Shown here: in pieces, positions 53,889-63,676 of the stretch
Layout: every line of letters begins with the position of its first letter
Position numbering within the stretch: position 1 is the stretch's first letter
Assembly (NCBI RefSeq): GCF_003075435.1
Contig: NZ_QCZJ01000008.1
Location: 1 to 64,000 of the forward strand
Origin: Terrimonas sp.
GTDB taxonomy: Bacteria > Bacteroidota > Bacteroidia > Chitinophagales > Chitinophagaceae
Direction: 5' to 3'
DNA length: 64,000 nt
The notes under the pieces: model-generated
What the model saw: only the letters and a program-made list of their open reading frames with translations
The model's database searches: none
What the model was told of the DNA's origin: nothing
Made by a program: the position numbers and the translations under genes

Positions 53889-54889
53889 AAAAGACATACT
53901 ATCTCTTCAACCCCGGACGCATGAGCCGCAAAGACAATACCCTTAAATTTACACCGGCAGATGAGGAGGGTAATGAATTACCACCAAAATATATTCCCGT
54001 GGAGGGCGTGAGCGACCTGTATTGTTTTGGTGCTTTGGATGCCAACAGCGCTTTGTATAATTTTTTAGGTAAGGAGCAGATAGCTGTTCACTTCTTTGAC
54101 TATTATGAACATTATACCGGCAGCTTTATGCCTAAAGATTATCTGCTGGCCGGAAAAATGCAGATAGAACAGACAAAGCAATATAGCCATGCCGGCAAGC
54201 GGATGATCGTTGCGAGGAAATTCGTGGAAGGCGCCGCATTTAATATATTGAAAAACCTGCGCTATTATCAATCGCGTGGAAAGGACTTGCAGACCTGCAT
54301 TGAAACAATTGAGCATTTCAGCAATAGCATTGCGGGTTGCAACGATGTTGATACGCTGATGGGCGTAGAGGGAAATATCAGGCAGACCTATTATGATGCC
54401 TTTGATATTATACTGAACGATTTTGCTATGGATGGTCGCAGTAAACAACCGCCAAAGAATGAAGTGAACGCCCTGGTGTCTTTTGGTAATATGATGTGTT
54501 ATACCTTATGCCTGGGACAGATATATCATACACAGCTTAATCCCACCATTAGTTTCTTACATGAGCCCGGCTATCGCAGGTATTCATTAGCGTTAGATTT
54601 AGCAGAAATATTTAAGCCTATTCTGGTAGACAGAACGATTTTTAAAGTCCTCAACAAAAAAGAAATTCAGGCAAAAGATTTTGATGTGCAGGTAAACAGT
54701 GTAATGCTGAAAGATGGTGCCCGCAAAACATTTGTGAGAGCATTTGAAGAAAGACTGAATGAAACCATTAAACACCGATCATTAAACAGGAGTGTGAGCT
54801 ATAAACACCTGGTGAAATTAGAATGCTATAAGCTGACCAAGCATATTTTGAACATGGAAGAATATAAACCTTTTAAAGCATGGTGGTGA
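53885..54889 (+). CDS. cas1: CRISPR integrase Cas1
   Basis: Metal-dependent integrase that inserts spacers with Cas2. The 334-residue protein is of the I-B type. Metal ligands are Glu162 (MGVEGNIRQTYYD), His226 (SFLHEPGYRRYSLALDLAE) and Asp238 (or Glu241). ALVSFGNMMCYT and the YKHLVKLECYKLTKH tail are family-typical. Its ATG overlaps the stop of the frameshifted GxxExxY gene, so translation may depend on coupling to that frame. Confidence 0.96.
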   Translation: MKKTYYLFNPGRMSRKDNTLKFTPADEEGNELPPKYIPVEGVSDLYCFGALDANSALYNFLGKEQIAVHFFDYYEHYTGSFMPKDYLLAGKMQIEQTKQYSHAGKRMIVARKFVEGAAFNILKNLRYYQSRGKDLQTCIETIEHFSNSIAGCNDVDTLMGVEGNIRQTYYDAFDIILNDFAMDGRSKQPPKNEVNALVSFGNMMCYTLCLGQIYHTQLNPTISFLHEPGYRRYSLALDLAEIFKPILVDRTIFKVLNKKEIQAKDFDVQVNSVMLKDGARKTFVRAFEERLNETIKHRSLNRSVSYKHLVKLECYKLTKHILNMEEYKPFKAWW

Positions 54890-54946
54890 CGGGAATTTGA
54901 GATTTGAGATTTTAATTTTATAATCAGATGATGTAAAATATTGCAG

Positions 54947-55210
54947 ATGTATATAATCCTGGTATATGATATAGGAGAAAAGCGGGTAGGTAAAATGCTT
55001 AAATTGTGCAGGCAGTACCTCAACTGGATACAAAATAGTGTATTTGAAGGAGATATTACTGAAGTGAAGCTGAAAGAATTACAGTATAAAGCGAAAGAGA
55101 TAATGAATACAGAAGAGGATAGTATGATTGTTTTTAAAAGCCGTGATGCCAAATGGCTGGAAAAAGAAATTGTTGGTAAGGAGAAAAACGAACTGAATAC
55201 ATTTTTATAG
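54947..55210 (+). CDS. cas2: CRISPR adaptation protein Cas2
   Basis: Small dimer that bridges two Cas1 dimers. From ATG 54947 the protein has 87 residues: MYIILVYDIGEKRVGKMLK with Asp8 of the first strand, then the RNA-like ferredoxin pattern WIQNSVFEGDI and DSMIVFK. A TTG start six bases earlier is possible. Last gene of the cas operon; a strong terminator follows at 55300. Confidence 0.94.
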   Translation: MYIILVYDIGEKRVGKMLKLCRQYLNWIQNSVFEGDITEVKLKELQYKAKEIMNTEEDSMIVFKSRDAKWLEKEIVGKEKNELNTFL

Positions 55211-55418
55211 TCGTCGGTGACGGTAAAAATTAACGCAAAAAGGTCTTTGACATATTGGTAAAATTCGTATAACCTATGCCATGTAAAAGTTTTAATAGGT
55301 TGTCGATGCCTAAGGTGAATCATACTATCAGGCATCGACAATTTTTTTTGATCAAAATCAGTATTTTTGAGATCATAAAGCCTTGATAATAGGCTCTTTT
55401 TAGTCGTCGAAGAGGCGA
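55211..55418 (+). promoter_or_regulatory. CRISPR leader
   Basis: The 208 bases between cas2 and the first repeat. TAGTCGTCG occurs at both ends of it (55208-55216 and 55401-55409). The stretch next to the array, AGTCG...CGACT, forms an inverted pair ending at the first repeat. It includes the cas-operon terminator, so the array promoter must lie after about 55350 or the array relies on read-through. Confidence 0.65.
55300..55349 (+). terminator. Rho-independent terminator of the cas operon, within the leader
   Basis: TTGTCGATGCCT (55300-55311) and AGGCATCGACAA (55330-55341) are perfect 12-base arms, followed by eight T. It ends cas transcription before the array and isolates array transcription from the cas operon. 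Confidence 0.9.
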
Positions 55419-57741
55419 CTTTTAATCGAACCAAGTGGAATTGAAATGCGAATAATGATAATTTCTCCCTATTAGATAATGACATCTTTTAATCGAACCA
55501 AGTGGAATTGAAATTCCGTTTAAATGACGAATGCAAAAACGGGCACCAACTTTTAATCGAACCAAGTGGAATTGAAATCTACAAAAAAAGGAACGTTTAA
55601 CAATGTTGTATAGCTTTTAATCGAACCAAGTGGAATTGAAATCACTGTATTATGATGAAGATTAATAGAACTACCATATACTTTTAATCGAACCAAGTGG
55701 AATTGAAATCAGGTGAAATCTTACATTGATTCAGAAAGAAACGCTGCTTTTAATCGAACCAAGTGGAATTGAAATTGAACATTAAACTAATTGAAAAACA
55801 GGGTAATAATTCTTTTAATCGAACCAAGTGGAATTGAAATCTCCGTCAGAACTTTATGACTGTTTGGTCAATGGCTTTTAATCGAACCAAGTGGAATTGA
55901 AATGTGACGGTGATGTTGTTTATTACGGCGATTCCGGCACTTTTAATCGAACCAAGTGGAATTGAAATATACGTACTTCACCACAGTCACAGGCAACGAG
56001 GTTCTTTTAATCGAACCAAGTGGAATTGAAATACCCAAAGAAATCTTCTATCAGGATTAGGCTTGCGTTCTTTTAATCGAACCAAGTGGAATTGAAATGA
56101 CTGCAAAACATTCGGCGAGCTTGCAGATTATTTATCTTTTAATCGAACCAAGTGGAATTGAAATAAAAGAACGGGTTTGGGAAGATGATAGACGCAATTC
56201 TTTTAATCGAACCAAGTGGAATTGAAATTGCAGGCGTTTTGATACTTCTTTATATTCTTTACCGCTTTTAATCGAACCAAGTGGAATTGAAATAGACGCG
56301 CCGCGCCGTTTTCTGTTTTAAGCACAACCTTTTAATCGAACCAAGTGGAATTGAAATTAAGGATGGCATATCCGCTGTTGTGAGATGGGAACCTTTTAAT
56401 CGAACCAAGTGGAATTGAAATTAAATTGAGAAAGCTGAGAATGACCAAAAATTGTTTCTTTTAATCGAACCAAGTGGAATTGAAATATGTAATTATAGAG
56501 GATAATACTTTTGATGAAATACTTTTAATCGAACCAAGTGGAATTGAAATTTGCAGCGTTATTAAGCTCCCTGCTATGGAGGCGACTTTTAATCGAACCA
56601 AGTGGAATTGAAATAGATAAAAGGGGCGGTAGATTTTATAACGAGAAATGCTTTTAATCGAACCAAGTGGAATTGAAATGCCTTTCACTATAGCCAATTA
56701 AACCACCGTTAATACTTTTAATCGAACCAAGTGGAATTGAAATTTAGTTGGTTCAATCACCAGCGAAAAGGTACTTATACTTTTAATCGAACCAAGTGGA
56801 ATTGAAATAATTGTCTGCTTGATATTCTGGCGCTGATTCAAATGCTTTTAATCGAACCAAGTGGAATTGAAATGGGATATTGCAACCTCAGCGGCTTTAA
56901 CAGGCTTTCTTTTAATCGAACCAAGTGGAATTGAAATGGCTATCCCTCAGCCATATACAGGGCAACCTTATTAAACTTTTAATCGAACCAAGTGGAATTG
57001 AAATCAGCGTGAATTAATTGTAACTGGTAATACATTCAGTCTTTTAATCGAACCAAGTGGAATTGAAATGAACCATCATTTAAGTCTGTGTTAAACAGGT
57101 CTATTCTTTTAATCGAACCAAGTGGAATTGAAATTGGCAGATATAAAATGTCTACAGTAGGTGAGTGGACTTTTAATCGAACCAAGTGGAATTGAAATAA
57201 ACCTTTCACTCCTGTTGCGAAAGATGCTGTTATACTTTTAATCGAACCAAGTGGAATTGAAATAAGCGGTTGCGGAAATATTCAATATTGTAGCTATCCT
57301 TTTAATCGAACCAAGTGGAATTGAAATAAGTATCAGGGTGGCGTTATTTAAAAAGCACTCATCTTTTAATCGAACCAAGTGGAATTGAAATAGCTCTCCG
57401 CATATTCTATTTGACGCTCCTGTAGCTCTTTTAATCGAACCAAGTGGAATTGAAATAAGGCACGGGCAGCAATGTAGACAGCACACAACTCTTTTAATCG
57501 AACCAAGTGGAATTGAAATCAAGTAGTAGTGTAGTTTCTGTTACGCTCAACTTTGGCTTTTAATCGAACCAAGTGGAATTGAAATTGTCGACACACAGCG
57601 ACTCCTTATTTATGCTTACTCTTTTAATCGAACCAAGTGGAATTGAAATGTTTCTGTATCGGGTAACTCAGTAACGGAATACAAACTTTTAATCGAACCA
57701 AGTGGAAAAATCACTTTTAATCAAACCAGTAGAATTGAAAC
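55419..57741 (+). CRISPR. CRISPR array, 35 identical 29-nt repeats plus two decayed copies
   Basis: Repeats start CTTTTAATCG and end GGAATTGAAAT, the 3' form usual for type I-B. I count 35 intact copies (first 55419-55447, last 57621-57649) and spacers of about 34-38 bases. Copy 36 (57686) breaks off after 21 bases. Seven bases later copy 37 (57714-57741) is degenerate, with changes at the centre, one base lost and a final C. Decay at the far end and the leader at the cas2 side agree on the direction of growth. Spacer origins were not determined. Confidence 0.97.
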
Positions 57742-57879
57742 TGAATACAGAACATATCTATCGTAACGCTGGATCAAATTATTAATTCGTCCATTTTATC
57801 CCTCCAAACCACTGTTTCATCACATTTATCAATTATTACTGGTAGCTACGCTATATTCTTGCGTAAAAAACGATAATAA

Positions 57880-59385
57880 ATGAAGGTACGCTGGCGGCAG
57901 CAGGAAATTATTTTTGTAACAGTTGTTGCCTGTTTTCTCTTTCTTCACTTTTTTAATATAAATATAGTTGTTTCGAGAGGGGAGATGGCAGAGCGTGTTG
58001 GCGCGGGCTATAATAACCTGGTAACCCGCTATTATTACTACTATGTTTTTCCAAAGCTTATTCCCGCCTTTGCTTTATATGCTTTTTATCTCCTGCTCAA
58101 CCTGTATGTAATTCCGGTGCTTATTTTAAAGAGGAGATTTTTTATACTCGCTGTCATTACCGGAATATTTATCTGGCTGGCACTCCTCGGTATATATGCG
58201 GTGTCTTATTATAGTATCAATATTTATACCTTACTGCAAAATTCCGGTATACCGCTCAGGCGTATTTCGCTGCAATATAGTTTTTCAATAACCGGTATGA
58301 TTGTTATATGCTATGGAATATATGCCTATGTACGAGAACTGATGATCAGGTCTGTTTCCGCGGATAATGGTAACCGCCCATTCCGGGTAATGCTGATCAA
58401 TAATATTACCGCGACTGCATTTGCATATATTGCCATACTTTTTCTACTGTTTAATTTCGGATCATTACGCAATGATGGTGTGGCAATATTTTATGTATTT
58501 GTTCTTCTGCCGGCTATTGTTATTTGTTTTATTAACGTATACCGGATATTTCCCTACAGGCAGAAAAATGCAATACCGTTCAGGAGGATTATCCCGCAAT
58601 TGCTTATTGCTCCAACAATATGTTCGCTGCTGGGCTGGCTGCTTTTTTCATTAGGCAGAAATGAATTAACGCCCGGCTTCCTTTTTTTCCTGTTCGCCAT
58701 ATTACTGTTTATTGTTACTCCCATATCCTGGTTGCTTTATGTGTTGCATAAAGAAAGGCTTTCGGAAATGTTAAATCTTCAGAAAGATTTTGGCAAAACC
58801 ACGGCAGACCTGCAGTTCCTCCGTTCACAAATAAATCCCCATTTTTTGTTTAATGCACTCAATACTATTTATGGAACAGCTTTACAGGAAAGCGCGGATC
58901 GTACAGCTGAAGGCGTACAGAAGCTTGGCGATATGATGCGGTTTATGCTGGAAGAAAATCAACAGGATAAGATTCCGCTTGGCAAAGAGCTTACCTACCT
59001 TACAAACTATATTGAATTACAAAAATTACGTACGCAAATTTCACCAGACATTGACATTTCTTTCACATCTAAAACCGAACAATGTCATCATGAAATTGCG
59101 CCGATGTTGTTAATTCCTTTTGTAGAAAATGCATTTAAGCACGGTATCAGCCTGCAGGAAAAATCATGGATAAGAATTAACATTTCATGCGATACTGAAC
59201 ACCTTTATTTTGATGTTTATAACAGCGTTCATCCCAGGAAGGAAACCGATCCTGAAAAAAACAGGTCGGGCATCGGGCTGGAGAATGTAAAACAACGTTT
59301 ATCACTTTTATACCCACATCAACATGAACTACAAATCAGATCCACAGCAACAGAATACTTTATTCACCTCACCATCAAACCCTGA
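57880..59385 (+). CDS. LytS-type sensor histidine kinase
   Basis: Membrane sensor kinase, 501 residues, with about eight hydrophobic segments in the first 295 residues. It then has the His_kinase signature LRSQINPHFLFNALNTIYG (phospho-acceptor His321) and an HATPase domain with PFVENAFKHGI and GIGLENVKQRL. The LytTR regulator at 60751 is the expected partner. The end of the gene overlaps the DUF4407 gene by 62 bases in another frame, which implies co-expression. Confidence 0.92.
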   Translation: MKVRWRQQEIIFVTVVACFLFLHFFNINIVVSRGEMAERVGAGYNNLVTRYYYYYVFPKLIPAFALYAFYLLLNLYVIPVLILKRRFFILAVITGIFIWLALLGIYAVSYYSINIYTLLQNSGIPLRRISLQYSFSITGMIVICYGIYAYVRELMIRSVSADNGNRPFRVMLINNITATAFAYIAILFLLFNFGSLRNDGVAIFYVFVLLPAIVICFINVYRIFPYRQKNAIPFRRIIPQLLIAPTICSLLGWLLFSLGRNELTPGFLFFLFAILLFIVTPISWLLYVLHKERLSEMLNLQKDFGKTTADLQFLRSQINPHFLFNALNTIYGTALQESADRTAEGVQKLGDMMRFMLEENQQDKIPLGKELTYLTNYIELQKLRTQISPDIDISFTSKTEQCHHEIAPMLLIPFVENAFKHGISLQEKSWIRINISCDTEHLYFDVYNSVHPRKETDPEKNRSGIGLENVKQRLSLLYPHQHELQIRSTATEYFIHLTIKP

Positions 59386-60547
59386 GCCTGAACCATCTTC
59401 CTGGGATAAAACCCTTTGGTGGATGGCGGCAGCGGATGCTTCCCTGATGAAAGATTGCGGCCCGGATAAATTTCGATATACTGTAATCGGTTATACGGTT
59501 ATGGCAACATGGTTATTTGCCACCTTAGCCTGGGGTTATTTTTTTTCTACTTTGTTTGATGATATACTGATCATACTTCCTGCAGCCGTTTTTTTTGGTT
59601 TTGTTATACTTACGATAGACAGGGGACTGATAGCAGGCTTAAACAGTAATGGTGGTAAAAATAAATGGTTATCGCTTTCATTAAGATTATTGCTGGCGCT
59701 TACTATCGGGTTCTTTATTTCGCAGCCTGTTGTATTAATGTTATTTGAAAAAGATATTAACGCGCATTTACCTGTGGTGAAAGAAAAGAAGATAGCGGCT
59801 TATACCAAACAGGTGCATGATGAAAATGCGGTAACACTGCAACAGGCAAGAACAGAAATTGAAAGAATACGCAATGAACAAAAAGTAAAGGAGCAGGAAA
59901 TATCAGACCTTAAGAATGCATACATCAGGGAGACAGATGGCACAGGCGGCTCAGGAAAAATAGGAGAATACACTATTGCAAGGGTAAAAAAAATGGCCTA
60001 CCTGAAATCTGAAGAGGATTTGATTGCCTGGAAACGCGGTGTGCAGCCGGCGCTCGACAGTGCTCTTGCAAAGGAAAAGGCTACAGAAGCGGTCATACAG
60101 CAACGCATAGTCGAATTTGATAAAGGGTTGACCGATGGTTTTTTAACCCGGATTGAAACGCTTGATGACCTGATGATTGTTCATCCTCCTGTTAAATACA
60201 GGTATCGCCTGGTTATTATGCTTATCATGATGATCGAATTAATGCCATTGCTCACTAAACTGATGATGCCATCAGGATTATATGAGGAAAAGGTACAGGA
60301 CGCCATACAGCAAAGAAAGCTATTATGGCAAACAGAAAGAGCCGCCCTGAAAGAAGTAGAAAGATCTTTTTATGAAACCGCGCTAACTACCGACAAACAA
60401 TTACAGGCTGATGTAATGCACGAAATAAATGAATTGAGAAGAAAACAGGCGGAAGAAGCATTCAGCAGCTGGAAACAAAACCCGGGTAAAGTGCGCCAGT
60501 TCTGGGAGCAGCTAAAAAGCAGGTTATTGTATTTTAACAGGAATTAG
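59324..60547 (+). CDS. DUF4407 membrane protein
   Basis: A 407-residue protein of the DUF4407 family. WWMAAADASLMKDCGPDKFRYTVIG is the typical opening. Two closely spaced helices (about 50-95), a third near 120-140, then a coiled coil (KEKKIAAYTKQVHDENAVTLQQARTEIERI...) and a fourth helix (YRLVIMLIMMIELMPLL) follow. The C-terminal third is charged and helical. Function unknown. It lies between the kinase and its regulator and starts inside the kinase gene. Confidence 0.82.
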   Translation: MNYKSDPQQQNTLFTSPSNPEPEPSSWDKTLWWMAAADASLMKDCGPDKFRYTVIGYTVMATWLFATLAWGYFFSTLFDDILIILPAAVFFGFVILTIDRGLIAGLNSNGGKNKWLSLSLRLLLALTIGFFISQPVVLMLFEKDINAHLPVVKEKKIAAYTKQVHDENAVTLQQARTEIERIRNEQKVKEQEISDLKNAYIRETDGTGGSGKIGEYTIARVKKMAYLKSEEDLIAWKRGVQPALDSALAKEKATEAVIQQRIVEFDKGLTDGFLTRIETLDDLMIVHPPVKYRYRLVIMLIMMIELMPLLTKLMMPSGLYEEKVQDAIQQRKLLWQTERAALKEVERSFYETALTTDKQLQADVMHEINELRRKQAEEAFSSWKQNPGKVRQFWEQLKSRLLYFNRN

Positions 60548-60580
60548 AAACAACCAGATCATAATGAAATTGCACCGTGA

Positions 60581-60733
60581 TGGAATGAAATTGGAAAAGA
60601 AAGCGGGTGCACAAATTTATACCCGACATTTGTGCTGTTTGATAAAACCGGTAAGATGATACAGCCAGGTGCAAAACGTTCAGGAGACGGAGAGCTTTTA
60701 TATAAAGCACCGGAAGCGGCCTTTATTAAATAA
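60581..60733 (+). pseudogene. Thioredoxin-like C-terminal remnant
   Basis: A frame without a start, following TGA 60578-60580, reads WNEIGKESGCTNLYPTFVLF-DKTGKMI-QPGAKRSGDGELLYK and stops at 60733. The YPTFVLFDKTGK pattern with a cis-Pro and the AKRSGDGELL tail is that of TlpA/thioredoxin-like proteins. The catalytic CxxC and everything before it are missing. It is a small gene remnant in the gap before the LytTR gene. Confidence 0.55.
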
Positions 60734-60750
60734 TTCAACCAGGAATATTC

Positions 60751-61458
60751 ATGCTTAAAGCCATTGCAATAGATGATGAGCCCATTGCGCTGGAAGTAGT
60801 AAAATCTCTGTCAGGCAAAGTTCCTTTTATTGAATTAAAAGCATGCTTTACTAATGCGTTTGAAGCGCTTACCTATTTGCAAAGGGAAAAGATTGATCTT
60901 GTTTTCCTTGATATTAAAATGCCTGATATAACAGGCATTGAATGGCTGAAATCGGTGCCGCAGCCACCAATGGTTATCTTCACCACTGCCTACAGCGAAC
61001 ATGCAGTGGAAAGTTTTGAATTAGATGCAGTAGATTACCTGCTGAAACCGTTTTCACTCGCAAGGTTTTTAAAAGCGGCTAATAAAGCAAATGAGCTGGC
61101 AAGATTAAAAAACAGGGCTGAAGCAGAGGATACAAAAGATGAATCAGTTTTTATTAAAAGTGGCTATGAGCAGGTAAGGATTTTGCTGAATGAATTGCTG
61201 TATGTACAAAGCGCGGGCAATTACCTACATTTTATTTGCACGGGTCAGAAACTGCTTGCCCGTCTTACCATGAATGAAGCGGAATCACTGCTGCCGGCAT
61301 CTAAATTTACCCGTGTACATCGTTCATATATTATAGCCAATAAGCGTGTTACACGTATTGATAAAAATTCGGTATGGATTGAGCAAACGACTATCCCAAT
61401 AGGAGCAGGGTATAGCGCTGCACTGGAAAGAATAACAAAAGATAAGTATAAGGTGTAG
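60751..61458 (+). CDS. LytTR-family response regulator
   Basis: A 235-residue two-component regulator. The receiver domain has IDDEP (Asp8-Asp9), phospho-acceptor Asp54 in VFLDIKMP, Thr in FTTAYSEHAVE and Lys in LKPFSL. The LytTR DNA-binding domain occupies about 130-235 (VFIKSGYEQVRILLNELLYVQSAGNYLHF; FTRVHRSYIIANKRV). It is the cognate regulator of the LytS-type kinase upstream, separated by the DUF4407 gene. Confidence 0.94.
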   Translation: MLKAIAIDDEPIALEVVKSLSGKVPFIELKACFTNAFEALTYLQREKIDLVFLDIKMPDITGIEWLKSVPQPPMVIFTTAYSEHAVESFELDAVDYLLKPFSLARFLKAANKANELARLKNRAEAEDTKDESVFIKSGYEQVRILLNELLYVQSAGNYLHFICTGQKLLARLTMNEAESLLPASKFTRVHRSYIIANKRVTRIDKNSVWIEQTTIPIGAGYSAALERITKDKYKV

Positions 61459-61461
61459 TTT

Positions 61462-61494
61462 CTGATAGCTGATAGCTGAAAGCTAACAGCTAAC
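61462..61494. repeat. GCTGATAGCTGA-type intergenic repeat, copy 2
   Basis: CTGATAGCTGATAGCTGAAAG followed by CTAACAGCTAAC, just past the LytTR stop. Close relative of the tract at 133-163 near glgC, again at a gene's 3' side. Confidence 0.6.
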
Positions 61495-61542
61495 AACAAT
61501 AACACCCATCTCATCTTACCGGCATTTTCCTATTTTCGCTCT

Positions 61543-62256
61543 ATGCCTAATAACTATTTTCAGTTTAAGCAGTTCACGGTATATCACGATCAATGTGCCA
61601 TGAAAGTGTGTACAGACGCATGTATACTCGGTGCATGGTTCGCTGAAAAAATTCCGGACAAAAGTCTTGTGCTGGATATTGGTGCCGGTTCAGGATTGCT
61701 TACACTGATGCTGGCACAAAAAAATAATGGACATTTTCATGGCATAGAAATAGATTTGCCATCCTTCGGACAATTGCAGCAAAATATCGCGAACAGTAAC
61801 CGGCATAACCACATCCTTGCTTTTAATGGTGATGCATGTACATACTCATTTCCTACAAAATATAATTTCATTATTACGAATCCTCCTTTCTTTGAAGGAG
61901 ATCTAAAATCGCCTGATGCACAAAAAAATCTTGCTATGCACAGCACTGCGCTTACGCTCGAAAAGCTGACCGACGTAATTGATGAAAACCTAACCCCAGA
62001 TGGATCTTTTGGTATATTAATTCCTTATCACAGAACCGAAGCATATATCAGCATTGCCAGGGCAAAAGGTTTTTATCTCTCTGAAAAATTATTGGTTAAG
62101 CAAACTCCCGCACATAATTATTTCAGGAGTATTCTGCATTTTACCAGGAAGAAAACTGATGCTGTTCAAACTCATGAGCTTACCATAAAAGATAATAATA
62201 ACACATACACCGAAGCATTTACAACATTGCTGAAAGACTATTATCTCTATTTATAG
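61543..62256 (+). CDS. trmN6: tRNA1(Val) (adenine-37-N6)-methyltransferase
   Basis: SAM-dependent methyltransferase of the YfiC/TrmN6 family, 237 residues. FQFKQFTVYHDQCAMKVCTDACILGAWF is the characteristic opening; the SAM loop is LDIGAGSGLLTLML and the catalytic motif NPPF (ITNPPFFEG). HNYFRSILHFTRK and the C-terminal YTEAFTTLLKDYYLYL also match. Its stop overlaps the convergent gene by 6 bases. Confidence 0.9.
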   Translation: MPNNYFQFKQFTVYHDQCAMKVCTDACILGAWFAEKIPDKSLVLDIGAGSGLLTLMLAQKNNGHFHGIEIDLPSFGQLQQNIANSNRHNHILAFNGDACTYSFPTKYNFIITNPPFFEGDLKSPDAQKNLAMHSTALTLEKLTDVIDENLTPDGSFGILIPYHRTEAYISIARAKGFYLSEKLLVKQTPAHNYFRSILHFTRKKTDAVQTHELTIKDNNNTYTEAFTTLLKDYYLYL

Positions 62257-63450
62257 TCCTGCATATGTTTTAAGATAATTGTAGTGCATAGTAAGCCTGC
62301 CTTTATCTGTTATAGTGGCTTTTTGTATAACCGGTGAGCTCTTGGTCAGCAGGTCTTCCAGTATATATTTTATCAGTTGCTCTCCAAAATATCTTGAGGC
62401 GTCTCTCGGTAATTCGTTTGGCAGATTTCCGACAGCCATTACATCAATGGAATTGGGAAGATAAGGAGCTGTTTTTTGAAAAGTATCTCTATCAATGCCA
62501 TATATAGGGTCTTCGATGGATTGATCACCCATATTAATAGGAATGGAACCACCGGCATCGTCTGTAATATCTGCAATGGTTTGGATAATAAAATCATCAT
62601 GTTGTATCATTTCTTTTTCAAAAAGCCTCGGCACATCCTTATCCCAGAAAATGCCATTCAATAAAATATCTGTTTGCCTGGAGTAAGGTGAAAATATACT
62701 TTCGAATAATCCAGGGTATTCGTGAAATTCAGTTCTGCTATATTTTCCCGTTTTCCTGTTTTTATAAAGATCGGCTCCCTTCAATTGTGTGTATACAGGA
62801 TATGAAAAACGTTTGGTAAGATATTCGTCAGGCTCCACCTCATGTATACCTACGAGATTCATAATTTCCAGTATACCGTGCGCCACTCTTCCGGAGCCGG
62901 TAACCGCTATTTTCACATTCGGTATTCTCAGTCCAAAATAAGTATGGATCAATTCTCTGAAGCTTCTTTGCTTATATACCCTTTCAAGGTTATACAATCC
63001 TGTTCGTTTACCATAAGCCATCAGGCCATTATGCGCACCTACCACGCCTGCAAAAAAGCCAAACCCTATTATACGTTGCCCATCATCATGCTCCAGGCAT
63101 TCATAGTCGATGAGCGTAATATTGTTTTTGATGATAGCCTGTAATAAGTTTTTGTTATGCGGCTGCTCTTTTTTTGTGTGAGAAAAAAAAAGGTAAGTTT
63201 TGCCGGCAATTAATTTATGCACCGGTACTTCCTTAATACCGAAAAGAAAATCGCATTCACTCATATCCTCTTTTACTTCAACGCCTGCAGCTATATATTC
63301 ATTATCTGTAAAGCAGCGGTGTGGTGAAGATTGTGCAATGATCTTTACCTGCTGGTTTTGCTTATGTATCCATTTGCATTGAGCAGGGGTTAAAGCTACC
63401 CTGTTATCTGCAGGAATTTTACCTTCACGTATAAGTCCGATCTTGACCAT
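62251..63450 (-). CDS. Saccharopine dehydrogenase / alanine dehydrogenase-like oxidoreductase
   Basis: NAD(P)-dependent dehydrogenase resembling lysine-forming saccharopine dehydrogenases, 399 residues from ATG 63450 (MVKIGLIREGKIPADNRVALTPAQC). The longer frame adds 32 mostly hydrophobic residues before this motif and is rejected. The N-terminal AlaDh/PNT domain includes FFSHTKKEQPHN; the nucleotide site is IAVTGSGRVAHGILEI in place of a strict GxGxxG; the C-terminal part has NSIDVMAVGNLPNELPRDAS. Substrate may be saccharopine or a related imino acid. Confidence 0.82.
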   Translation of the reverse strand: MVKIGLIREGKIPADNRVALTPAQCKWIHKQNQQVKIIAQSSPHRCFTDNEYIAAGVEVKEDMSECDFLFGIKEVPVHKLIAGKTYLFFSHTKKEQPHNKNLLQAIIKNNITLIDYECLEHDDGQRIIGFGFFAGVVGAHNGLMAYGKRTGLYNLERVYKQRSFRELIHTYFGLRIPNVKIAVTGSGRVAHGILEIMNLVGIHEVEPDEYLTKRFSYPVYTQLKGADLYKNRKTGKYSRTEFHEYPGLFESIFSPYSRQTDILLNGIFWDKDVPRLFEKEMIQHDDFIIQTIADITDDAGGSIPINMGDQSIEDPIYGIDRDTFQKTAPYLPNSIDVMAVGNLPNELPRDASRYFGEQLIKYILEDLLTKSSPVIQKATITDKGRLTMHYNYLKTYAGL

Positions 63451-63551
63451 ATTCACAAATGTAATGAAAGGCACTACCATAAATTGTTGAAATAGGAACA
63501 GAAAAATATTGCAGTTCACATGATAAACTGTAATATTGCACCCCATTTAAT

Positions 63552-63635
63552 GCCCAGATGGCGGAACTGGTAGACGCGTCAGACTCAAAATCTGGTATTC
63601 GCAAGGATGTGCAGGTTCGATTCCTGTTCTGGGCA
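63552..63635 (+). tRNA. tRNA-Leu (anticodon CAA)
   Basis: An 84-base class II tRNA. The acceptor pairs GCCCAGA with TCTGGGC, with discriminator A at 63635. The anticodon stem TCAGA/TCTGG surrounds the loop CTCAAAA, giving anticodon CAA. The T arm is GCAGG-TTCGATT-CCTGT, and the long variable region fits leucine. The 3' CCA is not encoded. Confidence 0.95.
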
Positions 63636-63639
63636 CTGT

Positions 63640-63676
63640 AAAAGCTTTGTAAGTCATTGATTTACAAAGCTTTTTT
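63640..63676 (+). terminator. Terminator of tRNA-Leu
   Basis: AAAAGCTTTGTAA and TTACAAAGCTTTT pair around a 9-base loop and are followed by further T residues, directly after the tRNA. Confidence 0.88.

Noticed and set aside
55247-55273. TTGACA...TATAAC as the array promoter
   Set aside because: The spacing is 15 bases, Bacteroidota use another consensus, and it lies upstream of a strong terminator.
54826-55485. 219-codon minus-strand frame across cas2 and the leader
   Set aside because: It lies antisense to cas2, crosses the terminator and the first repeat, and has no recognisable domain.
56461-57522. Minus-strand frames with a repeated SIPLGSIK peptide
   Set aside because: They are translations of CRISPR repeats and spacers, with no independent coding signal.
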